Notes: generated by a model not told the origin, from the sequence alone. 64,000 bases of DNA from Blumeriella jaapii (GCA_009599575.1 VWND01000002.1:620001-684000); one strand, 5' to 3'; shown: positions 32,758 to 43,935, counted from the first letter of the stretch. Program-made: numbers and translations.

Positions 32758-32814
32758 CTAGTACAGTACAGTACAGGACAGGACAGGACAGGACAGGACA
32801 GGACAGTACAGGAC
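32758..32814. repeat. GTACA to GGACA pentamer array
   Basis: Starts as AGTACAGTACAG and changes to six or seven GGACA units, then returns to AGTACAGGAC. Confidence 0.9.
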
Positions 32815-33400
32815 GACCGGTGTGTGTCGCAACGCGGTTGCGCGCTCGAGGCTACATCCCCCGGTGTGTGGCGATTCAAGCTCGCGTGTGGTGTGAATCC
32901 TCCACGCGTAGAAATCGCAAGGCGAGCCATCCACAAGCTCGTGTCGTGGTGGGCAAGATGAGCGGCATATGAGCGGCCGTGGATTAAGCGTGGAAACTTT
33001 GCGGCAATCGATCGAATGTGATGATGATTAGCGTGCATCGACAACTTCATGGACAGAGTTTGCATCCGAGACACCGGGCAAGCAGCAAGTCCAAAATGCT
33101 CAACATCCGTCACGCTATGGGGGCTCAGGTCAACCTGGGTTATCGACATCACCCATCCAGAAAGGCATGAGAGGGATGAAGGTACCCCAGAGACACGGGC
33201 GTGCCATGGCACTTCCATCGAACCGATTCGCCGAATCGCGGCCATGACATCCCCAAACCGCGTTGCATCAATCTCACGTAAATTGTGTAATCAGATGGCC
33301 AGTGAACTTTGTGTGAAGAAGTTTGTGTGAAGCGTGGTGATCCCAGGTCAGCGATGCGACGGTAAACTGTCAGTACTGTACAGGACAGTACTGGAAGTCC

Positions 33401-33440
33401 GGTACGGTACGGTACCACCGTCCTGGTACCGTACCGTACG
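33401..33440. repeat. Inverted repeat (hairpin/cruciform candidate)
   Basis: Left arm GGTACGGTACGGTACC (33401-33416) and right arm GGTACCGTACCGTACG (33425-33440) are reverse complements at 15 of 16 positions, with an 8-nt loop. Each arm is itself built of GGTAC units. Confidence 0.9.
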
Positions 33441-33550
33441 GTACCGTACATACAAACCTCGCCGCCCTCCCCCTCAGAAAGACCAAACGGCTGCTGAAAC
33501 GACAGGACCACTCACTCGCCCACTCACTCGCCCACGCGCCCACGGCCGCT

Positions 33551-33560
33551 CTATATATAG
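33551..33560 (+). promoter_or_regulatory. TATA-box candidate of the CRP1-like gene
   Basis: CTATATATAG lies about 390 bp before the start codon of the CRP1-like gene and is the clearest TATA element I noticed. The following 350 bp would be a CT/CA-rich leader. Function is inferred. Confidence 0.45.
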
Positions 33561-33944
33561 AGGCTCGCGCTGCGTCATTTCACCCCAGCTCCTTAAATAC
33601 GTCGGTACCTCGTCGCCTTGGCCTGTCGAATCTGGTCTCCCGGTCATAACATCACGCCTATACACCTTCGTCCGACAGTAAATCTCCGTCGCAAATTGCC
33701 CCCCTCCAGTCTCAGTACCCCTGCCCCGCTCCAAAGCGCTGGCTGACGGATTCGCCGCAAAAGAGCGAACTTACCCTGCCTGCCAGTACCTTATCTTCCG
33801 ACACCACCCAACCACCCACGCTGCCTCCTGGACCATCCTCTCGAGAAGTCCTCCACCTCGAACACCTGCCTCCCCGTCGCCGGCCACGTCTTCTACACCT
33901 CCTCTACCAGATACACTGCCCCTGCGCATCCCGCGTCGCACGCC

Positions 33945-36548
33945 ATGGGAAGCTTCGTGTTCAAGTGGTAAGCCGCCGCTCCTCCTCCCCCCCCCCGCCC
34001 ACCGCCCCGCGCAGCACGCCTGGGAGCGAGAGACAGCGAGAGACAGCGAGAGAGAGCGAGAGAGCGAGAGAGACAAGGAGCGACAGGGAGAGACAGGGAG
34101 AGAGCGGTCTCCCCGCGGCGATGCGCCGCCCGAGATGGGGCTCTCTCTGCCTGTCGCCGTCTCACTTCCAAACCGCGGGACTAACGATCGTGCATTAGGG
34201 ACCACCCGGCCGAAGAGGTCTATGTGACCGGCACCTTTGACGACTGGTCGAAGAGCGAAAAGCTGCTCAAGACGGGCAACTCGTTCTCGAAGGACGTGGC
34301 GCTCCCCAACGCGACCGAGAAGATCTACTACAAGGTGCGTGGAGGAGAGCCCTTCGGCTCGGATGCCTTCCCATGGCGCGCGTCCGACCAGACCTCGAGG
34401 ACAGGAGCCGACGCTCGCGAGCGAATACCGAGTGGTATCCGAGGAAGCCAACCCACCGTGTTCTGCATGCTTCGGAAAGACTGCGAGGCCTACAGCTTGA
34501 CCTGCAGCAAATGTTGCGTATGACGCAGGTCGTCTGCCTGGACCCCCTTCTCATTGGGAGCGCTGACGCCGGCAACTTTGCAAAGCATCATTCGCGTCAG
34601 CTGAGGCTGCTCGAAAGCTGGCCCTTGTGCTATGACCCCCGACTCAGTCAGTGCGGCCTATCTTCCCCGCCGCGTCAAGTGCTAGGCGGCTCCGTCCCAT
34701 ATAATCCGTCACCATCCCTTCTTCTTCTTCTTCTCCTCTCAATCTCGATAGAAGCTTCTCTGGACCAGAACCTGGAATTCGCTAATACGTGCTTGATCAT
34801 CGCAGTTCGTCGTGGATGGCAATTGGGTCACCGATCACACGGCTCCTCACGAAAACGACGCTTCGGGAAACTTGAACAACGTCCTGACCCCCGACCGAAT
34901 TGTCAAGCACACGCCCGCCACCGCTGGAATCATGTCGAGCGTAGCTCCGACCTCGACAACCGCCGATCTGGCGAAGGACGTCCCTCTGGAGAACGAGAAG
35001 ACTCCCGTCGAGCCAAAAGGCGCGGCTGACCCCCCAGGAGCGACTCCCGAGACACCAGCTGCCCTCGAGAAGGTCGAGAAAGGTGATTTCTCTGTCAATC
35101 CGCTCCCCGCTGCAGAGGGCGCGGTCAACCCCATACAGCTCGCTCCCGGTGAAAAGGTGCCGGACCCAGGCTCTTTCACCACCAACACTCTTACGTCAGG
35201 GGTCCACGATGACCCCGACCTCGTTGCGGCCGACAAGGCAAAGACCGAAGGCGGGCAGACTTTTAGTGTCAACCCCCTGCCGGCTTTTCCGGGCGCCGTC
35301 AACCCCGTTACGTCGACCCCAGGGGAGAAGATTCCTGATGCCAGCACTCTGACCACCAACACTGTGACGTCAGGGGTCCACGATGACCCCGAACTCGTTG
35401 CGGCCGACAAGGCAAAGACCGAAGGCGAGCAGACTTTCAGTGTCAACCCACTGCCGGCTTTTCCGGGCGCCGTCAACCCCATTACTTCGACCCCAGGGGA
35501 GAAGATTCCTGATGCCAGCACTCTGACCGCCAACACCGTCAACTCAACCGTCACCACCGACAAGGAGTCGTATGAGAAGCGCGACGGAGTGGGTTACCTT
35601 CCCGTCCTCCCCCCTGTGGTCACCCCTGGTGTGGAGGGGAGCTCGAGCGGTACCGGAGCTCTCGACTTGCCTCCTGCGGTGGGCTTGATACCAGAGTCAA
35701 GTCTGCCAATGGGATCTTCGGGTGTTGGTACCTTCGATGCCACCCCAACCATCCAATCGACCGGCCCGTCAAGCACCACGGCCGGACTTGCCGCCGCTGT
35801 GCCTCTGGAATCTACCAAGGTCCCAGAAATCGTCAAGGAGAGTCAAGAGAAGGCCAATGTTGATCCTGAGGCTAGCGCTATACCGGAAGAGGTCAAGGAG
35901 AAGAGCGCGGTTGAGAAGGAGCTCTTGAAAGAGGTGCCCGTCGCACCGTCTACTTCTGAAGGAACTGCAGGAAAGGGTACGGACAAGTCCGAACCGAGTG
36001 TCGCCGAGGCCGATGCTGCTGCGGCGGTCAGCGCAACAGTCACCACACCCGAGACCATCGCCAAGGATACACCAGAGATCGTCAAGGAGTCGATTGCCGA
36101 ATCTGGTCGGGCACCGGAGGCTGCTGCAAGTGAAGAGGCGGTTTCGGAGAAGAAGGCAGTCGAGGAGCAATTGCTCTCCAAGGTCAAACCCGAAACATCA
36201 ACTGGCGAGCCTGCACCTCAAATCATATCTTCCGACCCCAAGAGCACCCTCGCTGCCCCCACTCCGGCCCCGGCTGCTAGTGATTCGCGTGACGTCTCTC
36301 CAGGAACTGTTCCAGGCTCGCACAGCACTGCCGATCAAGCTGCCCCGGCCGCCAAGAATGCATCGGATACCACCCCCGCAAAGCCCGCGGATGCGCCCGC
36401 CTCTCCTGCCAAGGCTCCCTCTGGCGGCAGCAACGCAGGTGATAGCCCAGCCAACGCCGGAACTACAGACAAGAAGAAGAAGCGCCTCAGCTTCTTCAAC
36501 AAGATCAAGGCAAAGCTTGGGAAGGACAAGGACCCCAGCTCTTCTTGA
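33945..36548 (+). CDS. CRP1/MDG1-like protein with AMPK-type glycogen-binding domain and 58-residue repeats
   Basis: Related to yeast Crp1 (reported to bind cruciform DNA) and Mdg1 (pheromone-signalling suppressor). Exons 33945-33967, 34199-34334, 34806-36548; 633 aa, phases close. Introns of 231 and 471 nt are unusually long for this window. Residues 1-90 form the AMPK1-CBM domain: SFVFKW, EEVYVTGTFDDWSKSEKLL, FSKDVALPN, IYYKFVVDGNWVTDHTAP, ENDASGNLNNVL. From residue about 148 a 58-residue unit is repeated nearly three times (FSVNPLPAFPGAVNP, PGEKIPDASTLTTNT, SGVHDDPELVAADKAKTEG). The rest is disordered, Ala/Pro/Glu-rich, with EIVKESQEKANVDPE and EIVKESIAESGRAPE echoing each other. It ends in a very basic tail, KKKKRLSFFNKIKAKLGKDK. 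The domain assignment is firm; the cellular role is inferred from yeast names. Confidence 0.88.
35088..35550 (+). repeat. 174-bp coding tandem repeat within the CRP1-like gene
   Basis: Two full copies (35088-35261, 35262-35435) and a partial third (from 35436) encode the 58-residue unit. Copies 2 and 3 are closer to each other than to copy 1, including long identical nucleotide stretches around GGCTTTTCCGGGCGCCGTCA, so they arose by recent duplication or conversion. Confidence 0.9.
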
Positions 36549-37599
36549 AGTACACAGCCACGGACAGAAGACGAGCGCAGTAATTAATGTGGGCTTTCGG
36601 ACCCGGCTTCCGAGTGTACGATATTGACGGCGCGTTTGCGTCACGGTCTATAATTGGGAGGGTGCGACCGTTGGCTCTGCGCTGAGAATGGACAGTTGGT
36701 TTTTCTTGGTGCCGTGAGAAACTGATTACCAACGTTGCTTGCTCGCGTGTGTCTTTGCTTTTTGTTTCTGTCTTGCTTTCCCCAATACCAAATGTCCTGT
36801 TTTGCTTTCTCTACGTGCGTCGATCGTCATCAGTCGTGGATGGATGGGCAAGAGCCGCGTGAGGAACGAAGGGTCGCGGTTCGACGCGAACCCGGTTTGG
36901 AAATGTGTACATAAGAAACGAATCGTCGTTGGGTGGGCGAGAGAAAGCTCCAAGTAGTCTTTTTGTTCCTCGGAACCCATGCAACGCAATTCGACCTCTT
37001 AACCTGATCGTCGCTCTCATTCAAGGTTGCTCTCGCACGTCTAGTCGGCGTCACAGATACCACCAACACCGGTATTCTCACCAGATTGCACCATGGGTAT
37101 TCTCCCCCAGTCCAGCCAGCCAGTCCAGTCCAGCCCAGTGCCGTGGGTAGATTGACGAACACAGCTTAAGTAGCAACAAGCCGTTATCCGTCGGAGTCGG
37201 CCGCTCTCGCACAGGACGGGAGGGAATCTTCGTTCGTTCGAGACGCGACTCGCCTCGCCTCACCTCGCCTCCGGCCTAGCCCTCCCCTCCCATCCTTTCT
37301 CCTCCTTGGCCCTCTCTCTCTCTCTCCGCCAGCAAGCCAGCCGTACGACATCATAATAATCATAATAATAACGATAATAACGATGATGATAATGGCGGTG
37401 GTGAAGATGCAGATGCAGACGCTACCATCCGACGTCTACCTACCCAGTCTAGAAGCGCACAACCCCCTCCCTCGAGCCTCCCGCCGGGCATCAGGGGGGG
37501 GTACACAACAGAGCCTCGAGAAAGCCGTTCTTCTGTCCAAGAGATGATGGTTGGTTGGCCGTTGGGCGCGTATTCGAAGCGCGCCCTTCCTTCCTTCCT

Positions 37600-37647
37600 T
37601 GCTGGCTTGCTTGCTGGCTGGCTGGCTGGCTTGCTGGCTTGCTGGCC
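37600..37647. repeat. GCTT/GCTG tetranucleotide array
   Basis: About twelve tetranucleotide units alternate between GCTT and GCTG inside copy A of the duplication. Confidence 0.85.
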
Positions 37648-37768
37648 CTACTCGCGAGATGCTTCCTCCACGGTGTGTTCGCGTGAAGTGGTTCTCGATG
37701 GTCTTGGAGATCATGGCATAGCACAGCATAGCACAGTAAGTACAGCACAGCAAGCACAGTCGGTACTA

Positions 37769-37876
37769 TGTACATACATACATACATACATACATACATA
37801 CATACATACATGCATACATACATACATACATACATACATACATACATACCTACATACCTACATACATACAGTACAT
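37769..37876. repeat. CATA tetranucleotide microsatellite
   Basis: More than 20 ACAT units with a few point variants (GCATA, CCTA). Motif copies GTAC lie at both edges and an ATA/ATAATA run follows. Confidence 0.95.
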
Positions 37877-38204
37877 GATAATAATAATAATAACGATGAT
37901 TTCGTTTAACATCAAGAGGGCCTTCAAGCCACCACCTCAGCCTCCCAAAGGGCATACACAGGACGTGCTAAGCTGGGGGGGGGTTTTACATACCAAAAGC
38001 AGACGACCCTCGAGAAAGCAGTTATGTAAAAGAAATGTTGGGCCACTGGGCCCGCTATTTGAGCCCGTCCCCCCCTACAGGCGGGGGGATGGTTTTTCAT
38101 TGTGTTCGTGAAGTGGCCTTCGATGGTTCCAAAGATTATAAAGTAGGTAGGTAGGTATATAGTAGGTACAGTACTTGCGCGTGAAAAGGATAGAGCAAAA
38201 CCCC

Positions 38205-38260
38205 CACGAGAGTCACGGGAGTCACGAGAGTCACGAGAGTCACGAGAGTCACGAGAGTGA
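38205..38260. repeat. 9-bp tandem repeat, unit GAGAGTCAC
   Basis: Six copies, one with a GGG variant. This is the third array in the window with a 3n period of non-coding origin. Confidence 0.9.
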
Positions 38261-40972
38261 GCAGGGAAAAAAGCCATCTGTGAGGAGTGAGGAGTGAGGT
38301 AGGAGGGAGGGAGGGACGGGAGGTGGTGTATGAAGTAAAGAGGCTTTGAGCAGACATCTCGAAGAAGCTCCTCGTTTGTATGTACGTACAGTACCTCGGG
38401 GTTTCACAGCCATGTCGATGAGAAAATGCACATAGATACCTAAGGTAGGTATCAACTGTTCCACCCGACCGCGGTGATAGATAGTGAGTGGCATGAGGTG
38501 GTAGTGTAACTCATGTGAAGGGCTTTTGCTCATAGCCACCATACCAGCATGCCGTTTTGCTTGGTATCGCGTGATGCAGGGTATCTAAAGTATCTATCTG
38601 CGCATCCTATATGGTTTACAACTTTTCCGTCAACTGACCCGATATTGCTGTATGCACGCTGAATGGAATGCCTTTTTTTTTCTTCCAACCCGTACTCCGT
38701 CCCACCAGTTGAAAAGCAAGAAATTCATCTTCTAAATTTCGGCTCATTCGTCGTCCATGTCAAAATCGGAACCAGAGTCAGAACGCCCGCCGCACCAGAG
38801 CCCCGATATAGACAGAGTCCGAAGAGGGAACAGAGATAGGTATGCAGGGTGAGATGCGTGTATCGCGTTGAGGATACCAGAGGCGTGAACAAGGAAGGAT
38901 GCGAAATCTGTGCATGAACAGAAAATGGAACAAAAAAACTGCCCAAGATCTTTCCTCGCGTATATCATGTTCTCGTGTACCCATCATTCATCCAACATTA
39001 TACGCTGGCAAAGAAACACTCAACTGTCTACATCCTCTAAGAAGCAGACCAAATGTATTCGCAAGAGCGAGCAAAGCATGGGTGCGATGCGAAAACGAAA
39101 TGCCGCTTCGAATGCGTGTGCGAGGGGGGAAGAGTGATAAACCGAACCAAGTATGCCATAAACGCGGCTTCGGAGCAAGAAAGAGGAGGAGCAAGAATGC
39201 AAGGCGCGGAGAAATCCGATTCGAGGAGTGGGCAGAACCACGTGGTTTTGCCGTCTTGCTGGATCTTGGTGAGCACTGCACTCGCATTAACGAGCAAGCC
39301 GCATTTGTTGCCCGCGCTCTCAACCTCAAGCCGGTGTCGAACGACATCGATCATGCTAGATTTCTCGCCTCTCGTGATGGCTTTGCTCGTCCAGAGCTCT
39401 TCGACACTGCATGTAAGCATGCCATCCGTGTAGCTGAGGACTGTGCAGCGCGATTCGTCGTAGACAGTCATCTGCTTTGCATCTGTTACTCTGATCTCTG
39501 TCGATGAATTGTTACGGGACATCATTTCGGACGATGCTCCATCATGATGACCTGAATTCTGGTAACGGTGACTCAAGGCCCAACAGATCAACGCTGAGAC
39601 ATAGAGACTCCAGCAATCAGGCCACGAGAGAGAGAGTTGGGTCTGTGGTACAGTACCGCCTGCTGAGAACGGAGGAGGCTGAGTAAGTGCCCGAGAGCTT
39701 AGACAGGCGTGGTGCGTAGCTTGAGCTGCAGCAAGAGAGCTGGGCCAGGCCTCCAGTCAATATTGAGCTTTGTGAAAGGCTGACGGTGGTGTCATCTTCT
39801 GGTCGAATTCCCAAGTGTGACCAGCGACGGCCAGTAAGTAACACAGCGGCGTGTAAGCCATGTAAGCGTGTGCCAGAAGCGAATGGCAACCAGATTCATA
39901 GGGCTTTCTACATTGGCATGCATACATCGGGAACAGTGATCGTTGGGATACAAAAGGCTTCGTCGAGGAGGTAGCCTTGAAAAGGGACTGGGTGAAGGAC
40001 CAACTGCTGAAAATAGACGAGAGTCCACGTCCTGTTCGATCAGGTCGACCGGCTGGACATCCGACATTGCCCGCTATAAACGCCGGTGTAGCGGTCCAGA
40101 GACTATCTGAACATGGAAGGCAGACTAGAGAACTAGGCTCGTCGAGATTGGCTTTGGAGCGCGGTTGTTGGCGATGAATAGACTGATGGATGGCAAATAT
40201 AAAGCAGCCACTTAGTAATCGTTGTTGTGTCTCAGTCTCGATCCATTAATACCACCCACGATCGGTACTAGACCATTTAGAGCTTGGGAGTTTGTTTGTG
40301 AACTGAGCCGATCAAAAAGAGCATCAGCTAAGCTGACCCCATCGGGATTGGAAACGGCAGTGTTGCATGATTGGAGCCGTTAGAAGCTAGAATTGTTAGG
40401 GAAAGCTCGAGAGAAACTACAAGGCAAACTTACTCTACAAGATAATCCTTCGTACTAACGGGATAATCCCGCGTTGGTTTTACGCTCCCGAAAATATCTC
40501 GTTTCGGAGAATGGTTTGCAAGGTCTGCAGATCCCAGTTGAGGCACGAGGCGGTGGTCACTACCATGGCCACATGTTCCCGAACCACGCAAGAAGGCCGG
40601 GGCTCACCAGCCCCATGCTTCTCTCACAAAACTCGTTCCATTCGGATCTCATGGTACGTGCTTCTGGAGGACTGTGATATTGGGTGCCGGTAGCTGCCGT
40701 TGCAGATTTAAGGAGACTATGGCCGGCGACTTCAGATGTTAGACGATGGACGATAGGGAAGACGGAATGAGAAGAGTGTCAGTAGCTAGAGACATGGATT
40801 GGAAGATAGATTCGGCTGCAATTGCGATTGCGGGATTTCAGAGGTGGTACTGGTGAACGAGGAGCTTAAATTCTGGAATGCCACCATGTCCTTCTTTCTT
40901 CTAAGGATGCCCAATCCTGGGCTGGATGTTCCGGAGGAGGAGGATGCTAAGAGATGTTGAGCCAATGATTTA

Positions 40973-42586
40973 CTAATATACGTCGGGGCAGGCTGGAGTA
41001 GCTACAGTGTCCATGAAAAAAGTCCCAGAGAAATTGGGTATATCTAAAAGCCGTCTCCTAGATAAAATTGGCGAGATCGTCGGGGAAGCAAATGGCGTTT
41101 GCGTCTCGTATTGGTCCGCATCAAATCCAGCAGGACTCCGCATCTCCTGAGGGGTTGAGCTGATTCTATGTGGCGACCAGTGAGATCCGGCGGGCCAGTC
41201 GGGAAGAGTGGAGATGGATTGAGATCTGCCTCTTGGGGCTAGCTGGGGGCCATTTCGGGAGCAATTTGAATGGCTTGAGTAGGTACTGTCAGATGCAGAA
41301 GAGCACCATGGCGAGTTGTTGTACGGTAGTCCGGAGATCCAGTTGTCGTCGGGAATTTGGAGCAGAGACGGAAGTGGCTGTGGCGGCGCCGTCGCGTAGA
41401 TCATGAATCGAGACGGGTTTCCTTCTCCAAGTTCTTCACTCGAGGGAGCGAAGGTGTGTGGTGGCAGTCTCTCGCACGATCCTCTAATGCTGGGTCCTGG
41501 TGAAGAAGCATGATATGAGTCCGGGTCTGGAAGCTTAGCTTGGCTTGCTGACCTCTTGTGTCCTGAGCTTGGAGAGCATTTTACTGCCTGAAAGCTGTCC
41601 GTGACGTCGTTGAAGCTCGCCGCCGTCATGGAGCCGTCACCCCCGTCCCCGATCCTGGGCGTTGACGGGTCGGTCGGCGAGGTGTGCGTGGCATCTCCCG
41701 GAGCGCCTGGAGCTAGTTGTTCTGCTTTCAGGTCCGGAGTCCGACTCCCGGTTTCTGCTGAGGATGCTCTCTCGCTCCGCGGATCTCCGGACCTGTAAGC
41801 CCTCTCTCCTTGCGTTTCGCTAGCTGCCATTAGACGATCCCCGGCCACCACGCTGTAGACGGAATTCACCTACTGTCGGTGCAAGTGACGAGCGAGCAGG
41901 TCAGGCCTGTGGAAAGCGCGTTCGCAATCCTCGAACGTGCACGGATATGCAGGCTCCTGGTGGCTGAGCTGATGGCGCCTGCGAAGTCCGTTAAAGCGGA
42001 TCCATCCATCGTTGCATGGCGGTCGTCATCGCCTTACCTTAGGTGCTCGGCTCGAGTGAACGTCTGGGACGAGGAGGTGAGTCAGTCGTCCTGGGAGGGG
42101 AAGGAGACGCTCTCGACACACCTTGGCTGGTCGGCACATGGCGCACGTATGGACCGGCACGCCCTTCTTTGCCTTGCTGATGCGTCCCGTTACCGGTGTG
42201 TATTTGACCGGCACGTCGGGCGCCAGGTCGGCGGCTCGTGACGGAGGCCCCGCGTGGCTCGCCTGGCTGGATTCTCGTGCTGGGTAAGGGAAGGTCACGG
42301 CTCTCGCGTCTCCGGCCGCACTGCTCTGCAGTGAATCCAGGTTTGGCGGCGCGGCGAGGGAGCGCGTCGCGGGTTCCGCGAGTCGACTCGATCTGCGCCG
42401 CTTGAGGCTGAGCGGGGTCTGGGCCGCGTTGATACCGGCGACAGCAGGCCCCGGCGACGATGTCTCGGTCCATGGTGCCGTGGGCGGACACGCGGCCTGC
42501 TGCTGCGCGGCTTCTCGGGACCTGGTATAGGCTTGGGACTCGAAGGGTTCCACGTCGACATCCATGATATCCTTGAGGCTCGACAT
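40973..42586 (-). CDS. C2H2 zinc-finger transcription factor
   Basis: Probable sequence-specific regulator; target unknown. Exons 42586-42122, 42063-42038 (26 nt), 41978-41874, 41819-40973; 480 aa, all phases close. Introns 58, 59 and 54 nt. A conserved run KYTPVTGRISKAKKGVPVH leads into finger 1, HTCAMCRPAKTFTRAEHLRR plus HQLSH, which is assembled from three exons. Finger 2 is YPCTFEDCERAFHRPDLLAR plus HLHRH. Its last histidine exists only after the 54-nt intron is removed (CA|C). Without splicing an in-frame TAG stops the protein just after finger 2. Acceptor CTAG after CTAAT was preferred over later acceptors because it restores the HX3H ligand and a typical intron length. The C-terminal 280 residues are Ser/Pro-rich (SRNGPQLAPRGRSQSISTLP). 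The N-terminus has KRRRSSRL, a possible nuclear signal. Confidence 0.88.
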
Positions 42587-42599
42587 GATGCAGGCGCCC

Positions 42600-42862
42600 T
42601 CGGGGGGGGGGAGGGGGGAAAGCCACGGGGAGAAAGAGAGAAAGAGAAGAACGAGAGACGGAAAGAGAGAAAGGAAAGAAAGAGAGAAGAGAGAAGAGAG
42701 AAGAGAGAGAAGAGAAGAGAAGAGAAGAGAGAAGAGAAGAGAGAAAGCGAGAAAGAGAGAAGAGAAAGAGAGAAGAGAGAGGGGGGGGGGGAGAGAGAGA
42801 GAGAGGAAGAGAGACAGACAGAGACCGAGACCGAGACAGAGAGACGGCGAGCAAGAGAGGAA
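42600..42862. repeat. Polypurine (GA-rich) tract abutting the C2H2 factor start
   Basis: About 260 bp almost purely of G and A on the plus strand, built of GAGA, AAGAG and GGGG segments with mirror-like symmetry. On the coding strand of the C2H2 factor it is a CT tract ending about 15 bp before the ATG, so it is leader or core promoter. Such mirror purine tracts can form triplex DNA. Confidence 0.85.
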
Positions 42863-43199
42863 CAACGACGAGTAAGTGCGCCCCTGTCGCGCGACCCATG
42901 CTGGGAAGGGGACCAAGCCGGGAGAGACGATGGAGAGTGTGTCCGTCGGCGCATTCGCAATCGATAGGAAGGGCTTTTACTTCGAGCCGTATGCCTCCGT
43001 CCAGAAGTGTAAGTGTGTATGTAGTGTGTACAGTGCTGCACATCCAGTCCTGTCGGCGGGCCGCCGGCACGCATCACAATGCAAAGCTTTCGCTTGGCCG
43101 GCCGCCGACCCGTGCCATTGGTGCGCAGAAGTCGATTATCCTCCGGGTCCGATCCGTCCGCAACTCTACTGGACGTAACTACTTACCACATCCATCGCC

Positions 43200-43250
43200 G
43201 GAAGCATGAAGGGGTGACGGGGTGAAGGGTGAAGGGGTGAAGGGATGGAC
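43200..43250. repeat. GGGTGAAG-type short tandem repeat
   Basis: Five or six degenerate units of GAAGGGGTGA / GGGTGAAG. Confidence 0.8.
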
Positions 43251-43339
43251 ATCGAGCGTCGCGACATGGGATGACGGACGGTGCGCAGTCTGGGACTGAG
43301 GCCAGTGCCCCCGTGCCTACCCGCACCTGCATCCGCCCC

Positions 43340-43470
43340 AGGCTCGGGCTCGGGCTCCACGCTGCTGGCTCCACGCTGCTGGCTGCTGGCTGCTGGCTGC
43401 TGGCTCCACGCTCCACGCTCCACGCTCTATGTGTACGCTCCACGCTCCACGCTCCACGCTCCACGCTCAA
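43340..43470. repeat. GC-rich minisatellite, 7-bp units
   Basis: Alternating blocks of CTGCTGG and CTCCACG units, ending in a (CG)n run at about 43471-43482. Confidence 0.85.
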
Positions 43471-43654
43471 CGCGCGCGCGCCCGCAGCACTTGGCTGCCC
43501 AAACCGTCCGTTCAGCGCGGCCCGTCTCCACTCTGCCCACGAGCTGAAAAATCCCGAGGTGGATCAGGTCCCCGGGGCCCATCGTCGGCGTCGTGGGGAC
43601 CACGACCGTGGCCCGAGAGGGCGACACGCTCCAGCGCCGGCGGGCGGCGTGGCA

Positions 43655-43735
43655 GGAGTACATACAGGACAGTACAGGACAGGACAGGACATGCGCGACA
43701 GGACGAGACAGGACGAGACAGGATGCCACAGGACG
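43655..43735. repeat. GGACA / GGACGAGACA array
   Basis: Begins with ACAGTACAGGACAGGACA as in the array at 32758, then expands to GGACGAGACA and GGATGCCACA decamers. Confidence 0.85.
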
Positions 43736-43859
43736 GTCAGCTCGTCACGCACGCCGCCGTATCGCGGACCGACGACCTCGATCCTCAACTCAACTCAAAC
43801 GCTCACACGTCACGAACTTTGGCATCGGTAGCGCGCTGCACTTCGGCACATCTGAACGG

Positions 43860-43935
43860 TACTGTACGCTACACTACACTACCTCTACGCTACACTACAC
43901 TACTCTCCCTACACTACACTACATACAGTACACCA
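43860..43935. repeat. CTACACTA tandem repeat
   Basis: Degenerate CTACACTA / CTACGCTACACTA units flanked on the left by GTACTGTACG and on the right by ATACAGTAC. Confidence 0.85.

Larger units (their letters stand above)
31131..33944. other. Repeat-rich intergenic region between pkaR and CRP1-like
   Basis: 2.8 kb with no supportable gene. It contains several tandem arrays and a perfect-looking hairpin, listed separately. Long open frames here (up to 360 codons) come from 9-bp repeats that stay open in all frames. Confidence 0.6.
37463..38140. repeat. Diverged direct duplication of a non-coding block
   Basis: Copy A (37463-37720) and copy B (37931-38140) share, in the same order, a CTC(G)AGCCTCCC...GGGCAT start, a poly-G run, CCTCGAGAAAGC, a TGTGTTCG(CG)TGAAGTGG block and a TCGATGGT end. 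Between shared blocks they differ by insertions (copy A has a GCTT/GCTG array). The CATA array separates them. Confidence 0.7.
36549..40972. other. 4.4-kb gene-poor, repeat-rich region
   Basis: No supportable gene. It contains the CT-, GCTT/GCTG-, CATA- and GAGAGTCAC arrays and the diverged duplication listed separately. Both strands at about 38.9-39.6 kb have open frames of about 200 codons without family resemblance or coding-like splice structure. A transcript cannot be excluded. Confidence 0.5.

Noticed and set aside
33945..36548. Idea that the CRP1-like protein and the nearby palindromes form one functional system
   Set aside because: It rests only on proximity and the yeast name; nothing in the sequence links them. 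Kept only as a test under the hairpin finding.
38899..39591. Overlapping plus (202 codons) and minus (184 codons) open frames
   Set aside because: Neither shows motifs, splice structure or family resemblance. Two long frames overlapping on opposite strands suggest chance.
41793..41873. 81-nt intron in the C2H2 factor
   Set aside because: Phase closes, but it would replace the last zinc-ligand His by Gln. The 54-nt intron gives His and a usual length.
42587..43077. Leu/Ser-rich minus-strand open frames upstream of the C2H2 factor
   Set aside because: They are translations of the polypurine/polypyrimidine tract. Only the part from 42586 on has the zinc-finger family sequence.
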